Below, one piece after another: positions 1 to 6,896 of a stretch of 20,265 nt of DNA. The notes under the pieces were generated by a model. The model was given only the letters and a program-made list of their open reading frames with translations, was not told the DNA's origin and did not search any database. This DNA is from UMGS1387 sp045577475 (GTDB taxonomy: Bacteria; Bacillota; Clostridia; Oscillospirales; CAG-382): contig JAZNIM010000240.1 in assembly GCA_045577475.1 (NCBI GenBank), forward strand, positions 1 through 20,265, written 5' to 3'. A program made the translations under genes and the position numbers. How positions within the stretch are numbered: the stretch's first letter is position 1; every line of letters starts with the position of its first letter.

Positions 1-1992
1 GTCCTTGACAGAGCCTGAATAGGTGTCGCTGTTGCAGATGGCAAAGCCGCCGTTTGTTCCCTTTACGCCGAACCAGGTAAGTCCCGGTTCTTCCTCGCCG
101 TCAGCAGGTCTTTCGATGACGCCGAAGGGTACTTCGTAAACAGCTTTTGGATTTTCAACATCAAACGCCCACTTGAGCTTTAACATCTTGTGCTTTTCGT
201 TCCAGTTTACGCTTGACTTGACTTCAAGCTTGTCGCTTCCCGAGTAAAGGGTGAAAATCTGTGTAAGAGTGGAGCTGTTGTATCTGCTTGTTACTTTAAC
301 GGAAGCACGCACGCCGCCGCTTTCCATAACTACAATTTCAGCATCGGAAAAACGTGCCATTTCATCGGTAAAGAAGTTCTTTGCATGGCTCCAGGTATCG
401 TGGTAATACTCGTCAATTACAACGGGAACGGCACTTCTGTCACATATAAGCTCACGCTCGTTCTTTTTGTCAAAGAAGGAAATGATATAACCTGAATACT
501 GCTCAAACTTTATTGCATAGTATTCGTTTTCAAGCAATACCGTCGCCTTGTGTTCTTCGTATGAGCATCTTACACCCTGTGCATATGCGTTGCAGTCGGA
601 CTTGTCGTGCTCAAAGCCTTCGGGAAGCTCTCTTACTCCCGCATTCTGCAGATAGTATACCGCATAGCCGAGAGGCGGAACATCTGCCATAAACGCCGTA
701 TCTTCTCTGTTATAACATTCCTTTGTGGTGGAATATACAAGCTGGAAAGGAACTTTATTTCCGTCCTTGTCGCATACTCCGTGACAGCAGTTGTTAACCT
801 GAACACATGCACGTACGGGGAAGGAATGGGGATTGAATACAAATACGGGAAGTCCCTTTTCCTTGTCCTCAATTGTGGAAACAGCCCATGAAATTGTCTG
901 AAGGGCATTGTTTTCCGCAACAGCAGCTACTTCCTGTGCCGAGCCGTACATGTAGGCGGTGTCGTCATAGGCTTCCTTGATGCTGCAACCGTCCATGATG
1001 TCGTGGAAGTGCATAAAGCATACGTTTCTCCAGGCATCTGCAAACTTTTCCGTGGGATATTTCTTTCCGCAGAGCTTTTTCGCAAGAACGCTGTAGCTTT
1101 CGGCTGCCACAAGAGAGCACTCACTTCTTCTTATGCCGTTTTTAATTTTGGAAACGGTTGCATAACAGCCTGCTGCGTGGTGCTGAAGGTCGTCGTGATA
1201 TTCGGGAATTTCGTAGCCGTCCTCTCGGACTCTGTCGTAAAAGTCCACAAGATTTGAAAAGTGCATTTCGTATTCGGGGTGAGATTTTGCGTATGCCGTA
1301 AGAAGCTCAATGTGGCGTATAGTAGGACCGCCGCCATGGTTGCCTACGCCGTAGAAGAAGGGAATAGCTTCAATATCGGTTTTGGTGGTTTGGTTGAGGT
1401 AATCAATTCTCTCCTGAAGCTTTTCCTCGTCCTCAAACTTAAAGCAGTAAGGGTCGAGTATTCTGTATGTAAGAACGCTTGAGCCGTCGGGACTTACCCA
1501 GTTGAAAATATCGGAATCAAGGTTGTTTTCCTGAGGAGAGGGACGCATAAAGAGGTATCCGTTCATGCCGCTCTTTTTCAAAATCTGAGGAAGCATTATG
1601 TTGTGACCGAAGGAGTCAACATTATATCCGACCTTAGCGGTAGTGCCGAAGTTTTCCTTAAAATATCTCTGTGCATAAAGTGACTGGCGGGCAAACCCTT
1701 CACCCGAGGGAAGGTTACAGTCAGGCTGAACGTGCCAGCCGCCGACGATTACAAATCTGCCTTCCTTTACTCTCTGCTTTATTTCCTCAAACATTTCGCC
1801 GTCAAATTCTTGTATCCAGCGGTAAACCGAGGCTGAGGAGCACACGAATTTGAAATCGGGAAATTCCTTCATTCTGTCAAGAGCCGAACGTACCGTTGCC
1901 TTTGCTTCAGCCGAACCCTCCTGCCATCTCCATTGCCACACGGGATCAAGATGGGCGTTTCCCACAAGATAAAATTGCTTTTTATTTTTCAC
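1..1992 (-). CDS. GH38 alpha-mannosidase, 3' end outside the window
   Basis: Predicted retaining, zinc-dependent alpha-mannosidase that removes alpha-linked mannose from oligosaccharides. The frame is open through base 1, giving 664 residues; the C-terminal end of the beta-sandwich region is missing. The start is a GTG at 1992-1990, six bases after a GGAGAG ribosome binding site. Near the N-terminus is NAHLDPVW (residues 12-19), whose His14 and Asp16 match the GH38 zinc ligands. NVDSFGHN (124-131) carries the expected nucleophile Asp126. YGVGNHGGGPT (214-224) lies in the acid/base region, and HHAAGCYAT (271-279) corresponds to the later zinc histidine. There is no signal peptide, so it is probably cytosolic and acts on imported fragments. 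It has its own promoter and is separated from the larger operon by about 500 bp with a terminator and a repeat. Family assignment is firm; linkage specificity cannot be read. Confidence 0.93.
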   Translation of the reverse strand, partial: MKNKKQFYLVGNAHLDPVWQWRWQEGSAEAKATVRSALDRMKEFPDFKFVCSSASVYRWIQEFDGEMFEEIKQRVKEGRFVIVGGWHVQPDCNLPSGEGFARQSLYAQRYFKENFGTTAKVGYNVDSFGHNIMLPQILKKSGMNGYLFMRPSPQENNLDSDIFNWVSPDGSSVLTYRILDPYCFKFEDEEKLQERIDYLNQTTKTDIEAIPFFYGVGNHGGGPTIRHIELLTAYAKSHPEYEMHFSNLVDFYDRVREDGYEIPEYHDDLQHHAAGCYATVSKIKNGIRRSECSLVAAESYSVLAKKLCGKKYPTEKFADAWRNVCFMHFHDIMDGCSIKEAYDDTAYMYGSAQEVAAVAENNALQTISWAVSTIEDKEKGLPVFVFNPHSFPVRACVQVNNCCHGVCDKDGNKVPFQLVYSTTKECYNREDTAFMADVPPLGYAVYYLQNAGVRELPEGFEHDKSDCNAYAQGVRCSYEEHKATVLLENEYYAIKFEQYSGYIISFFDKKNERELICDRSAVPVVIDEYYHDTWSHAKNFFTDEMARFSDAEIVVMESGGVRASVKVTSRYNSSTLTQIFTLYSGSDKLEVKSSVNWNEKHKMLKLKWAFDVENPKAVYEVPFGVIERPADGEEEPGLTWFGVKGTNGGFAICNSDTYSGSVKD

Positions 1993-2030
1993 GTAAATCT
2001 CTCCTTTTTCACTTAGAAACTATTAAAAAA

Positions 2031-2059
2031 AGGGTATCATTTTTTTGTGCTTTTGTCAA
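2031..2059 (-). promoter_or_regulatory. Sigma-A type promoter for the GH38 gene
   Basis: Read on the minus strand there is a perfect -35 box TTGACA (2059-2054), a 17-base A-rich spacer and a weaker -10 box TACCCT (2036-2031). It lies about 40 bases before the GTG start of the GH38 gene. The -35 match and the spacing make it convincing. The poor -10 suggests weak or activator-assisted expression, which is inference. Confidence 0.65.
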
Positions 2060-2080
2060 GTGTTTTCAGAGTGGAATTAT

Positions 2081-2243
2081 AATATACTTGGGATTTTCTG
2101 CAAATCCTTGTCCCACGGGGCTTTGTCGGAAAAGCTGTTTAAAATTTGTTGTATTGCTTAAAGTGGAAAATATGGGTTTTGGTTAAGATTTGTTAGACAA
2201 TTGTTAGACATTGCATGAGATATAGGCAATAGCTCGTAAAGCA
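2081..2243 (+). repeat. 163-bp direct repeat, copy A
   Basis: It aligns without gaps to 19744-19906 in the same orientation, with 20 mismatches by hand count (about 88% identity). Both copies begin at AATATACT and end at GTAAAGCA; similarity drops at both edges. Copy A contains an internal direct repeat of TTGTTAGACA (2190-2199 and 2201-2210, period 11), the kind of spacing seen in recombinase binding sites. Copy B sits at the end of a broken tyrosine recombinase, whereas copy A has no recombinase coding sequence beside it. It may be an attachment-type end of an old insertion, or a small dispersed element. Confidence 0.85.
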
Positions 2244-2249
2244 CAAAAC

Positions 2250-2279
2250 CGTCATATAATAATACGTCATATAATAATA
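2250..2279. repeat. Perfect 15-bp tandem duplication
   Basis: CGTCATATAATAATA occurs at 2250-2264 and again immediately at 2265-2279 without mismatch. It begins seven bases after the end of repeat copy A. It could be slippage, or a target-site duplication left by an excised element. There is no counterpart after repeat copy B. Confidence 0.8.
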
Positions 2280-2330
2280 AATGAAAAAACACGTTCACTA
2301 TAGGGTGTACTGTTAAGGATATTAATTTTA

Positions 2331-2365
2331 AAAGGCAGAAACTAAATTGATCGTTTCTGCCTTTT
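2331..2365. terminator. Bidirectional intrinsic terminator
   Basis: AAAGGCAGAAAC (2331-2342) pairs with GTTTCTGCCTTT (2353-2364) around a 10-base loop. A T-rich tail follows on the plus strand and, because the stem begins with A residues, on the minus strand too. It lies downstream of the minus-strand glycosidase operon and its AraC remnant, so its most likely job is to end that transcript before the GH38 gene. Confidence 0.75.
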
Positions 2366-2370
2366 GTTGT

Positions 2371-2393
2371 AGGGGCGATTCACGAATCGCCCG
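2371..2393. repeat. Short mobile-type hairpin with 8-bp stem
   Basis: GGGCGATT (2373-2380) and AATCGCCC (2385-2392) flank the tetraloop CACG, preceded by GTAG. Elements of the form GTAGGGGCGA...TCGCCC are, from memory, dispersed many times in genomes of gut Clostridia, so this is probably one of a genome-wide repeat family. It lies beside the terminator and has no T-tract of its own. Confidence 0.55.
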
Positions 2394-2485
2394 TTTATAA
2401 GGTCTTAGAATTATCCTGATACTTTGGAAAATACGACACATTTTCCCTGCTTGTTGCAGTACCGGACAAAAATGGTGAATTATAT

Positions 2486-2786
2486 TTACCGTAACTCCTT
2501 TGGAGTTTTACCGATCAATTTTATAAATATTTTTCTGAAATAATTTGATGAGGAAAAAACTACGCGAGTGTTTATTTCCTCAATAGAAAGATTCGTATGC
2601 GAAAGCAGGTCAAGTGAGTGTTGAATCATGATGTTATGCTTGTATGCTACGGGTGTAACCCCCGTTGATTTTCTAAATAGCTTTAAAAAACGATTCACTG
2701 CAATGGCACAACTCGGCCGGTGTACTTATGGAAATATTCCGGTTATAATTATTTTCTATGTTCTCAACAGCAGGATTATTTTTCTT
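2486..2786 (-). pseudogene. AraC-family HTH remnant, frameshifted and N-terminally truncated
   Basis: This is the C-terminal two-helix-turn-helix domain of an AraC regulator, split over two frames. The first part directly follows the TGA of the upstream glycosidase, in the same frame, and reads through ENIENNYNRNISIS and LCHCSESFF. At an A/T homopolymer around 2684-2690 the frame is lost. The second frame continues with KLFRKSTGVTP and LSIEEI and ends with FSSSNYFRK and GKTPKELR before the stop at 2486. Together they give both HTH motifs of the family, but the sugar-binding N-terminal half is absent. The downstream frame alone could start at a GTG (2698) and make 70 residues, but it would hold barely more than one HTH and has no ribosome binding site. 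It is most likely the relic of a regulator destroyed when the region was rearranged. Confidence 0.8.
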
Positions 2787-4724
2787 TCACTCAATAAACA
2801 GAATAACGGGAATGAGTGTTTCGCAAGGAACATCAATAATACACTTGTCACCGTCAGGTGAGAATGTAACATCTTTTAAAGTGCCGTCAGGTAAAAGCAT
2901 CTCTATTTTTGATGGTGCTTTTTCAAACTGCATTTCAAGCTTTCCGATTTTGTCTAAACCAAGGTTGAATACGGCACACATGAGCTTGCCGTCCTCTGTA
3001 TGTCCGCACTTTAAGTAAACCTCTTCATCGCCCGTAAAATACGCAGGCAGATAGGGTGTTTCTTTGAGAAATGACACAATCTGCTGTTTCCTGTAATAGT
3101 TGAGAAAAGCATATGCTTCGACGATGTTGTGCTTGGCTTTGGGTGAGCCTGCAAAGGTCATCACTTTCCCGCCGAGGCTGTTTTTGTAGATAACCGCACC
3201 CGGGAATAATTCCTTGAAATTCTCGTTGTCCTTTGTGTTGTAAATCATAGAGCTGACACGTGCACTTTTGTCCGTAATTTTCAACATGTTAAGATGTCTC
3301 TGAACGGCTGTAAAATGCTTTTTGCCGTCAAGAAGTATTCTTTCAGCATTGGCAGCTTCTCCGTCCCAAGGACACACTTCAACGCCGATATACTGCGAAA
3401 AGCCTCTGTCGCAAAGTGTCTTTGCACTGTCAGAGCTTAAAATTACACAGCCTTCCAGCATCTCTTTGATTTCCTCATCGGTCATCTTGACATTCTTACC
3501 GTCAAGACAGGCAACACCGCCGATTTCGGCATCTGCGTATATGGGAAGCCCCATTCTTTCAAAGACGCATTTTGCCCATTCGTTAAAGGTGTCATCATCA
3601 CTACCCCATGAGCTTTTTAACGTAATATATTTCTTTTTTGATATGGGCATACGCAAGCCCGTCCAGCTGACTTTCGGTATAATATCGGTAAGAGCATCGT
3701 AAAAACCGCTGTATTTTGCAAGAATTTTTCTGTATGCTGTGCCGCTTTGAGGCTCAAAGCCAACACGTGTAATCCAATGCTTTGCACCTCCCAGTCCTTC
3801 AAGCAGCGAGCCTGTAAAGTGGGAATGAAGCATGGATGCACTTGTGCTGTATCTGTTCTGAGGACAGGTGTCGGTTTCTGCCAGAACTATGTCAGCCTTG
3901 TCGCCTATTCTGTACTTCTGGGATGCGGCTCTGAAAAATGACCACGTAAAGTATTTTGTTCCCATTTGGGAATAGAAGGCGTTATTCACTCTTGCAATAA
4001 CCTTGTTGCCTTTGCCTGCAAGAATTTGTGCAATCTCGCCGCCAAATTCGGGAGGATTTCCAACACAGCTGTAGGATGCGGGAAGCCTTTCGTCTACGCT
4101 GTCAATGGCATCCCTCATGATTTTTGCAACCTCTAAAAGCGACTCCTTCTGGGTTTGGATAAACATTTCTTTTAATTTGTCATACTTTTCGTCAGCAGAC
4201 AGCATCATTGCCGAAAGCTCATCACGGGTGTAATTAGCCTTTGCAAGCTCGTTGAAGCGTTTAAGGTGCAAAGGACAGGTACAACCTCCGCCGTCACGGT
4301 GCATAAGACGAAGGTCATCGTCAATCATGATGTGACTCGGCTTATGAAGTGCTAATGTGCGTAAAGCCTTGTAAATATACTCGTGAAAGCCCTCATCATA
4401 AGGGCACACCACACCTCTTGCCACACCGTCAAAGCCAACATACTGCTGATAGGGAAACATTTCTCCAAGCAGCCAGCCGTGACCGATGGAAGCCTGAACA
4501 AGAATGCCGTTTGGAATACCCAGCTTGTCAAGCTTTTCTTTGTACACATCATACTTTTCGCAGAATGCCGCCGCTTTGTCGGAAGGAATCTTTCCTTCGG
4601 GAACAAGTGAAACGCTGAAAAGCGGCATTGTGGTTATACCTTGCTCTACCTGCTGTTTTATGTCCTCGCAGATTTCGTCAACGTGTCCGTCGGAAAAACG
4701 CATTATTGAAAAGGTGTATTTCAT
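2787..4724 (-). CDS. Putative glycoside hydrolase of TIM-barrel, GH42-like type; family unassigned
   Basis: A 645-aa protein without signal peptide, last intact gene of the minus-strand operon, 23 bases after the GH31 gene. The ATG at 4724 follows GGGAG by eight bases. I recognise the general style of bacterial clan GH-A enzymes with a GH42-like layout, but cannot name the family. Notable signatures are HIMIDDDLRL (131-140), followed by a Cys-rich GGGCTCPLH (145-153), and LAETDTCPQNRYS (281-293), where Glu283 is my candidate nucleophile. GGAKHWITR (312-320) comes next. Residues after about 400 would form a Rossmann-like or trimerisation domain and a final beta-domain (about 580-645). GH164 (beta-mannosidase) is one family of comparable size and layout that would fit the mannose setting, but this is a guess. 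The 3' end abuts the AraC remnant. Confidence 0.6.
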   Translation of the reverse strand: MKYTFSIMRFSDGHVDEICEDIKQQVEQGITTMPLFSVSLVPEGKIPSDKAAAFCEKYDVYKEKLDKLGIPNGILVQASIGHGWLLGEMFPYQQYVGFDGVARGVVCPYDEGFHEYIYKALRTLALHKPSHIMIDDDLRLMHRDGGGCTCPLHLKRFNELAKANYTRDELSAMMLSADEKYDKLKEMFIQTQKESLLEVAKIMRDAIDSVDERLPASYSCVGNPPEFGGEIAQILAGKGNKVIARVNNAFYSQMGTKYFTWSFFRAASQKYRIGDKADIVLAETDTCPQNRYSTSASMLHSHFTGSLLEGLGGAKHWITRVGFEPQSGTAYRKILAKYSGFYDALTDIIPKVSWTGLRMPISKKKYITLKSSWGSDDDTFNEWAKCVFERMGLPIYADAEIGGVACLDGKNVKMTDEEIKEMLEGCVILSSDSAKTLCDRGFSQYIGVEVCPWDGEAANAERILLDGKKHFTAVQRHLNMLKITDKSARVSSMIYNTKDNENFKELFPGAVIYKNSLGGKVMTFAGSPKAKHNIVEAYAFLNYYRKQQIVSFLKETPYLPAYFTGDEEVYLKCGHTEDGKLMCAVFNLGLDKIGKLEMQFEKAPSKIEMLLPDGTLKDVTFSPDGDKCIIDVPCETLIPVILFIE

Positions 4725-4747
4725 ATAAATTTCTCCCTAAGATTATG

Positions 4748-6880
4748 TCAGTTTGCTTCCACAACGGAAATTTTATCGTTCTTTGACAGACAGTTTACTT
4801 CAACCTTACCAAATCCTCCGTGAACATATACTTCCCAAATTCGTGTTGTGGGTTTGTTTTGGTATTCGCCCTGTCTTTCTCCTATTGTGATTTGAACACT
4901 GCCGTCCTTTTCGCAGCACTCGATAAGTGTCTTGCAGCTTTCCTTTGACATATAGTCAAGGCTTTCGCCGTCATCCTCTCTGAAAACAAAGCTGCTCTTG
5001 CCGTAAGGATAGATATGAAGCTGAATAATTTCGTCGCTGTACTGGCTTGTATAATCTCTGTCCTGCCATTTTGGGATAATTGCACCGCCTCTTACGAAAA
5101 GTGCACCGCCTCTGTCCTTGGGAATGACATAGTTTTCAATGGTTTTTTCACCGTCATGCTCTTCACCTGTCCAGTAGTCAATCCACTTTCCGCGGGGAAG
5201 ATATACAGTATTGGTGAACGCCGAAAGAAGCAGGTTTTCGCCAAGCATATACTGGTTTTTCAGCTCGGCACAGTTAATGTCGTCCTGATATTCCAAAGGC
5301 ATGGGACGAATCATTGGCACGCCTGTTTCGTTGCACTCAATTGCACAGGAGTAGATGTAAGGCAATATGCTGTAACGCAGTCTTGCGTAGAAGGTGTATA
5401 TTCTCTCGTTTTCTTCACCTGCAAACCAGGGCATTTCACAGCCTGACCAGGCATTATGGTGTGCCCAGGGAGCAAGCATTGCAAAATGAATGGCTTCAGG
5501 CTTATAGATATTCATATCAACAGTTGAATTCATAAAGCCTGACATTGCAAGATTTTGCAGCCAGATCATACTGCCTTCAAGACCGCCGTTGTCCCCTGTT
5601 GTAGCTCCGCCCCAATGCTGCTGTCCCGTATATCCGCCCGAATAGTGGATAAAGGGACGTTTGCCCGTCTGCTCTGTAAAGCCTTGGAACATCTGCTTCA
5701 TAACAAGCACCTGTGAGATGTTGTGCATTTCAAGCTCGCTCTTGCCGTTGGTATAGATTTTTTCGGGATTTATACGCATAACCATATCTGCAGGGTCCAA
5801 TTTAAAGCCGTCTGCACCGTCATTGACAAACTGCTTTACATGGTCATACCATGGTACAAGCTTGCTTTCGCCTCCTGCAAGGCCTTCTTCTCTGTCGCAC
5901 AAATCGTAGTTCATACACAGCCACAACGCCATGTGAAAGCCGAAACGGCGAAGGGTTGACGGAAAAGTTCTGGGGCACTCTCTGCTTCTCATCCACTTTT
6001 CAATATGGAACTTTTTAAGATCCCACTTTTTATCAAAGGAATAATCGTAGAACTTTGTCATCCATCCCGGCTCAAGGCTTACGTTGTCACAGGGAATGTG
6101 CTTTTCACGGAACTTCAGCATGTCATTTAGAATTTCAAACTGATTCTGATGAATCTGAGCTATGTATGTAAGTCCGTACGCCCACTTTGGAAACAGCATG
6201 CTTCTTCCCGTAATTTCGGTATAATAGCCGAGAAGCTCTTTCATGGAGCTGCCATAGAACAGCAAAATGTCAAGCTCGTCATGGTTTCCGAGGATAGTAA
6301 GGCAGTCCTTTATGTTATCATCAATATCCACAAAATGCCTATCCTGTGCAAGAACAAGAACACCGATGTTCTTACTGCTCATGACAAATGGAATTGCAAC
6401 CTCGTCAAACTGATACACCGTCCAGTTTTGTGCCGACATACCCCGAAGCTGTATTCTGTCACGTCCTGCTTCACCAAGACCGTAAAACTTTTCGTCCCTG
6501 TTAATTTCAAAGCTGATACCGAATTTTATATCCGAGTCCTTGCCGTCGGCATCTTTTTTTATGTCCATTTTTTCTATATCGGGACGGCCTTCAATATACA
6601 GCTTGCTGGGTATTTTGCCTGCAAACTTGTCGCACAGGTATTCAGACTCCTCATGCCATTTGCTGTCATCCTTTTCGGGACGGATATCAAAGCAAATCCT
6701 TCTTCCGTCCGGGAGCGTGATGCATGTGCCGTCAACCTTTATAGGACTTTCTTCACAAGGTGAGGGTATCTTTATAATGCCGTATCTTTCAAGATAGCTC
6801 TGTGGCATATCCTTGTGCTTGCTTATTCGGATAATTCCTTCCTTGATGAAGGTTACGTGAAAGTGTTTTGTGTTTTCCAT
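4748..6880 (-). CDS. GH31 family alpha-glycosidase
   Basis: Predicted retaining alpha-glycosidase (alpha-glucosidase, alpha-xylosidase or a related activity) of 710 aa, cytosolic because no signal peptide is seen. A longer frame opens at 6925, but that start overlaps the upstream gene. ATG at 6880 follows GGCGGAG by about six bases and lies 16 bases after the upstream stop, so I chose it. The N-terminal beta-sandwich (about 1-225) contains FYGLGEAG (132-139), typical of GH31. The barrel starts near FPKWAYGLTY. DGADGFKLDPADM (354-366) carries the nucleophile Asp362, and TTGDNGG (428-434) the acid/base Asp430. The Arg usually found shortly before this acid/base segment seems to be replaced: the stretch reads GYTGQQHWGG. 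The C-terminal beta-domains include LPRGKWIDYWTG. Substrate is not readable. Next to GH99-like proteins, an alpha-glucosidase acting on glucosyl-mannose is a reasonable idea. Confidence 0.9.
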   Translation of the reverse strand: MENTKHFHVTFIKEGIIRISKHKDMPQSYLERYGIIKIPSPCEESPIKVDGTCITLPDGRRICFDIRPEKDDSKWHEESEYLCDKFAGKIPSKLYIEGRPDIEKMDIKKDADGKDSDIKFGISFEINRDEKFYGLGEAGRDRIQLRGMSAQNWTVYQFDEVAIPFVMSSKNIGVLVLAQDRHFVDIDDNIKDCLTILGNHDELDILLFYGSSMKELLGYYTEITGRSMLFPKWAYGLTYIAQIHQNQFEILNDMLKFREKHIPCDNVSLEPGWMTKFYDYSFDKKWDLKKFHIEKWMRSRECPRTFPSTLRRFGFHMALWLCMNYDLCDREEGLAGGESKLVPWYDHVKQFVNDGADGFKLDPADMVMRINPEKIYTNGKSELEMHNISQVLVMKQMFQGFTEQTGKRPFIHYSGGYTGQQHWGGATTGDNGGLEGSMIWLQNLAMSGFMNSTVDMNIYKPEAIHFAMLAPWAHHNAWSGCEMPWFAGEENERIYTFYARLRYSILPYIYSCAIECNETGVPMIRPMPLEYQDDINCAELKNQYMLGENLLLSAFTNTVYLPRGKWIDYWTGEEHDGEKTIENYVIPKDRGGALFVRGGAIIPKWQDRDYTSQYSDEIIQLHIYPYGKSSFVFREDDGESLDYMSKESCKTLIECCEKDGSVQITIGERQGEYQNKPTTRIWEVYVHGGFGKVEVNCLSKNDKISVVEAN

Positions 6881-6896
6881 GGTTTCTCCGCCTTTA

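Larger units (their letters stand above)
1993..2485. other. Non-coding stretch between GH38 and the AraC remnant
   Basis: About 490 bases without a convincing gene. In order it holds the GH38 promoter, a 163-bp repeat copy (2081-2243), a 15-bp tandem duplication (2250-2279), a bidirectional terminator hairpin (2331-2365) and a short mobile-type hairpin (2371-2393). In 2394-2485 I see nothing recognisable. Short open frames here have no ribosome binding site and match no family I know. Confidence 0.6.

Noticed and set aside
2250..2279. CRISPR-like array
   Set aside because: Only two adjacent copies with no spacers between them; it is a simple tandem duplication.
5015..5446. 143-aa open frame on the plus strand
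   Set aside because: Antisense within the GH31 gene; the opposite strand clearly codes for conserved GH31 C-terminal sequence.
6149..6763. 204-aa open frame on the plus strand
   Set aside because: It lies antisense within the GH31 gene, has no ribosome binding site or recognisable domain, and reflects codon bias of the real gene.
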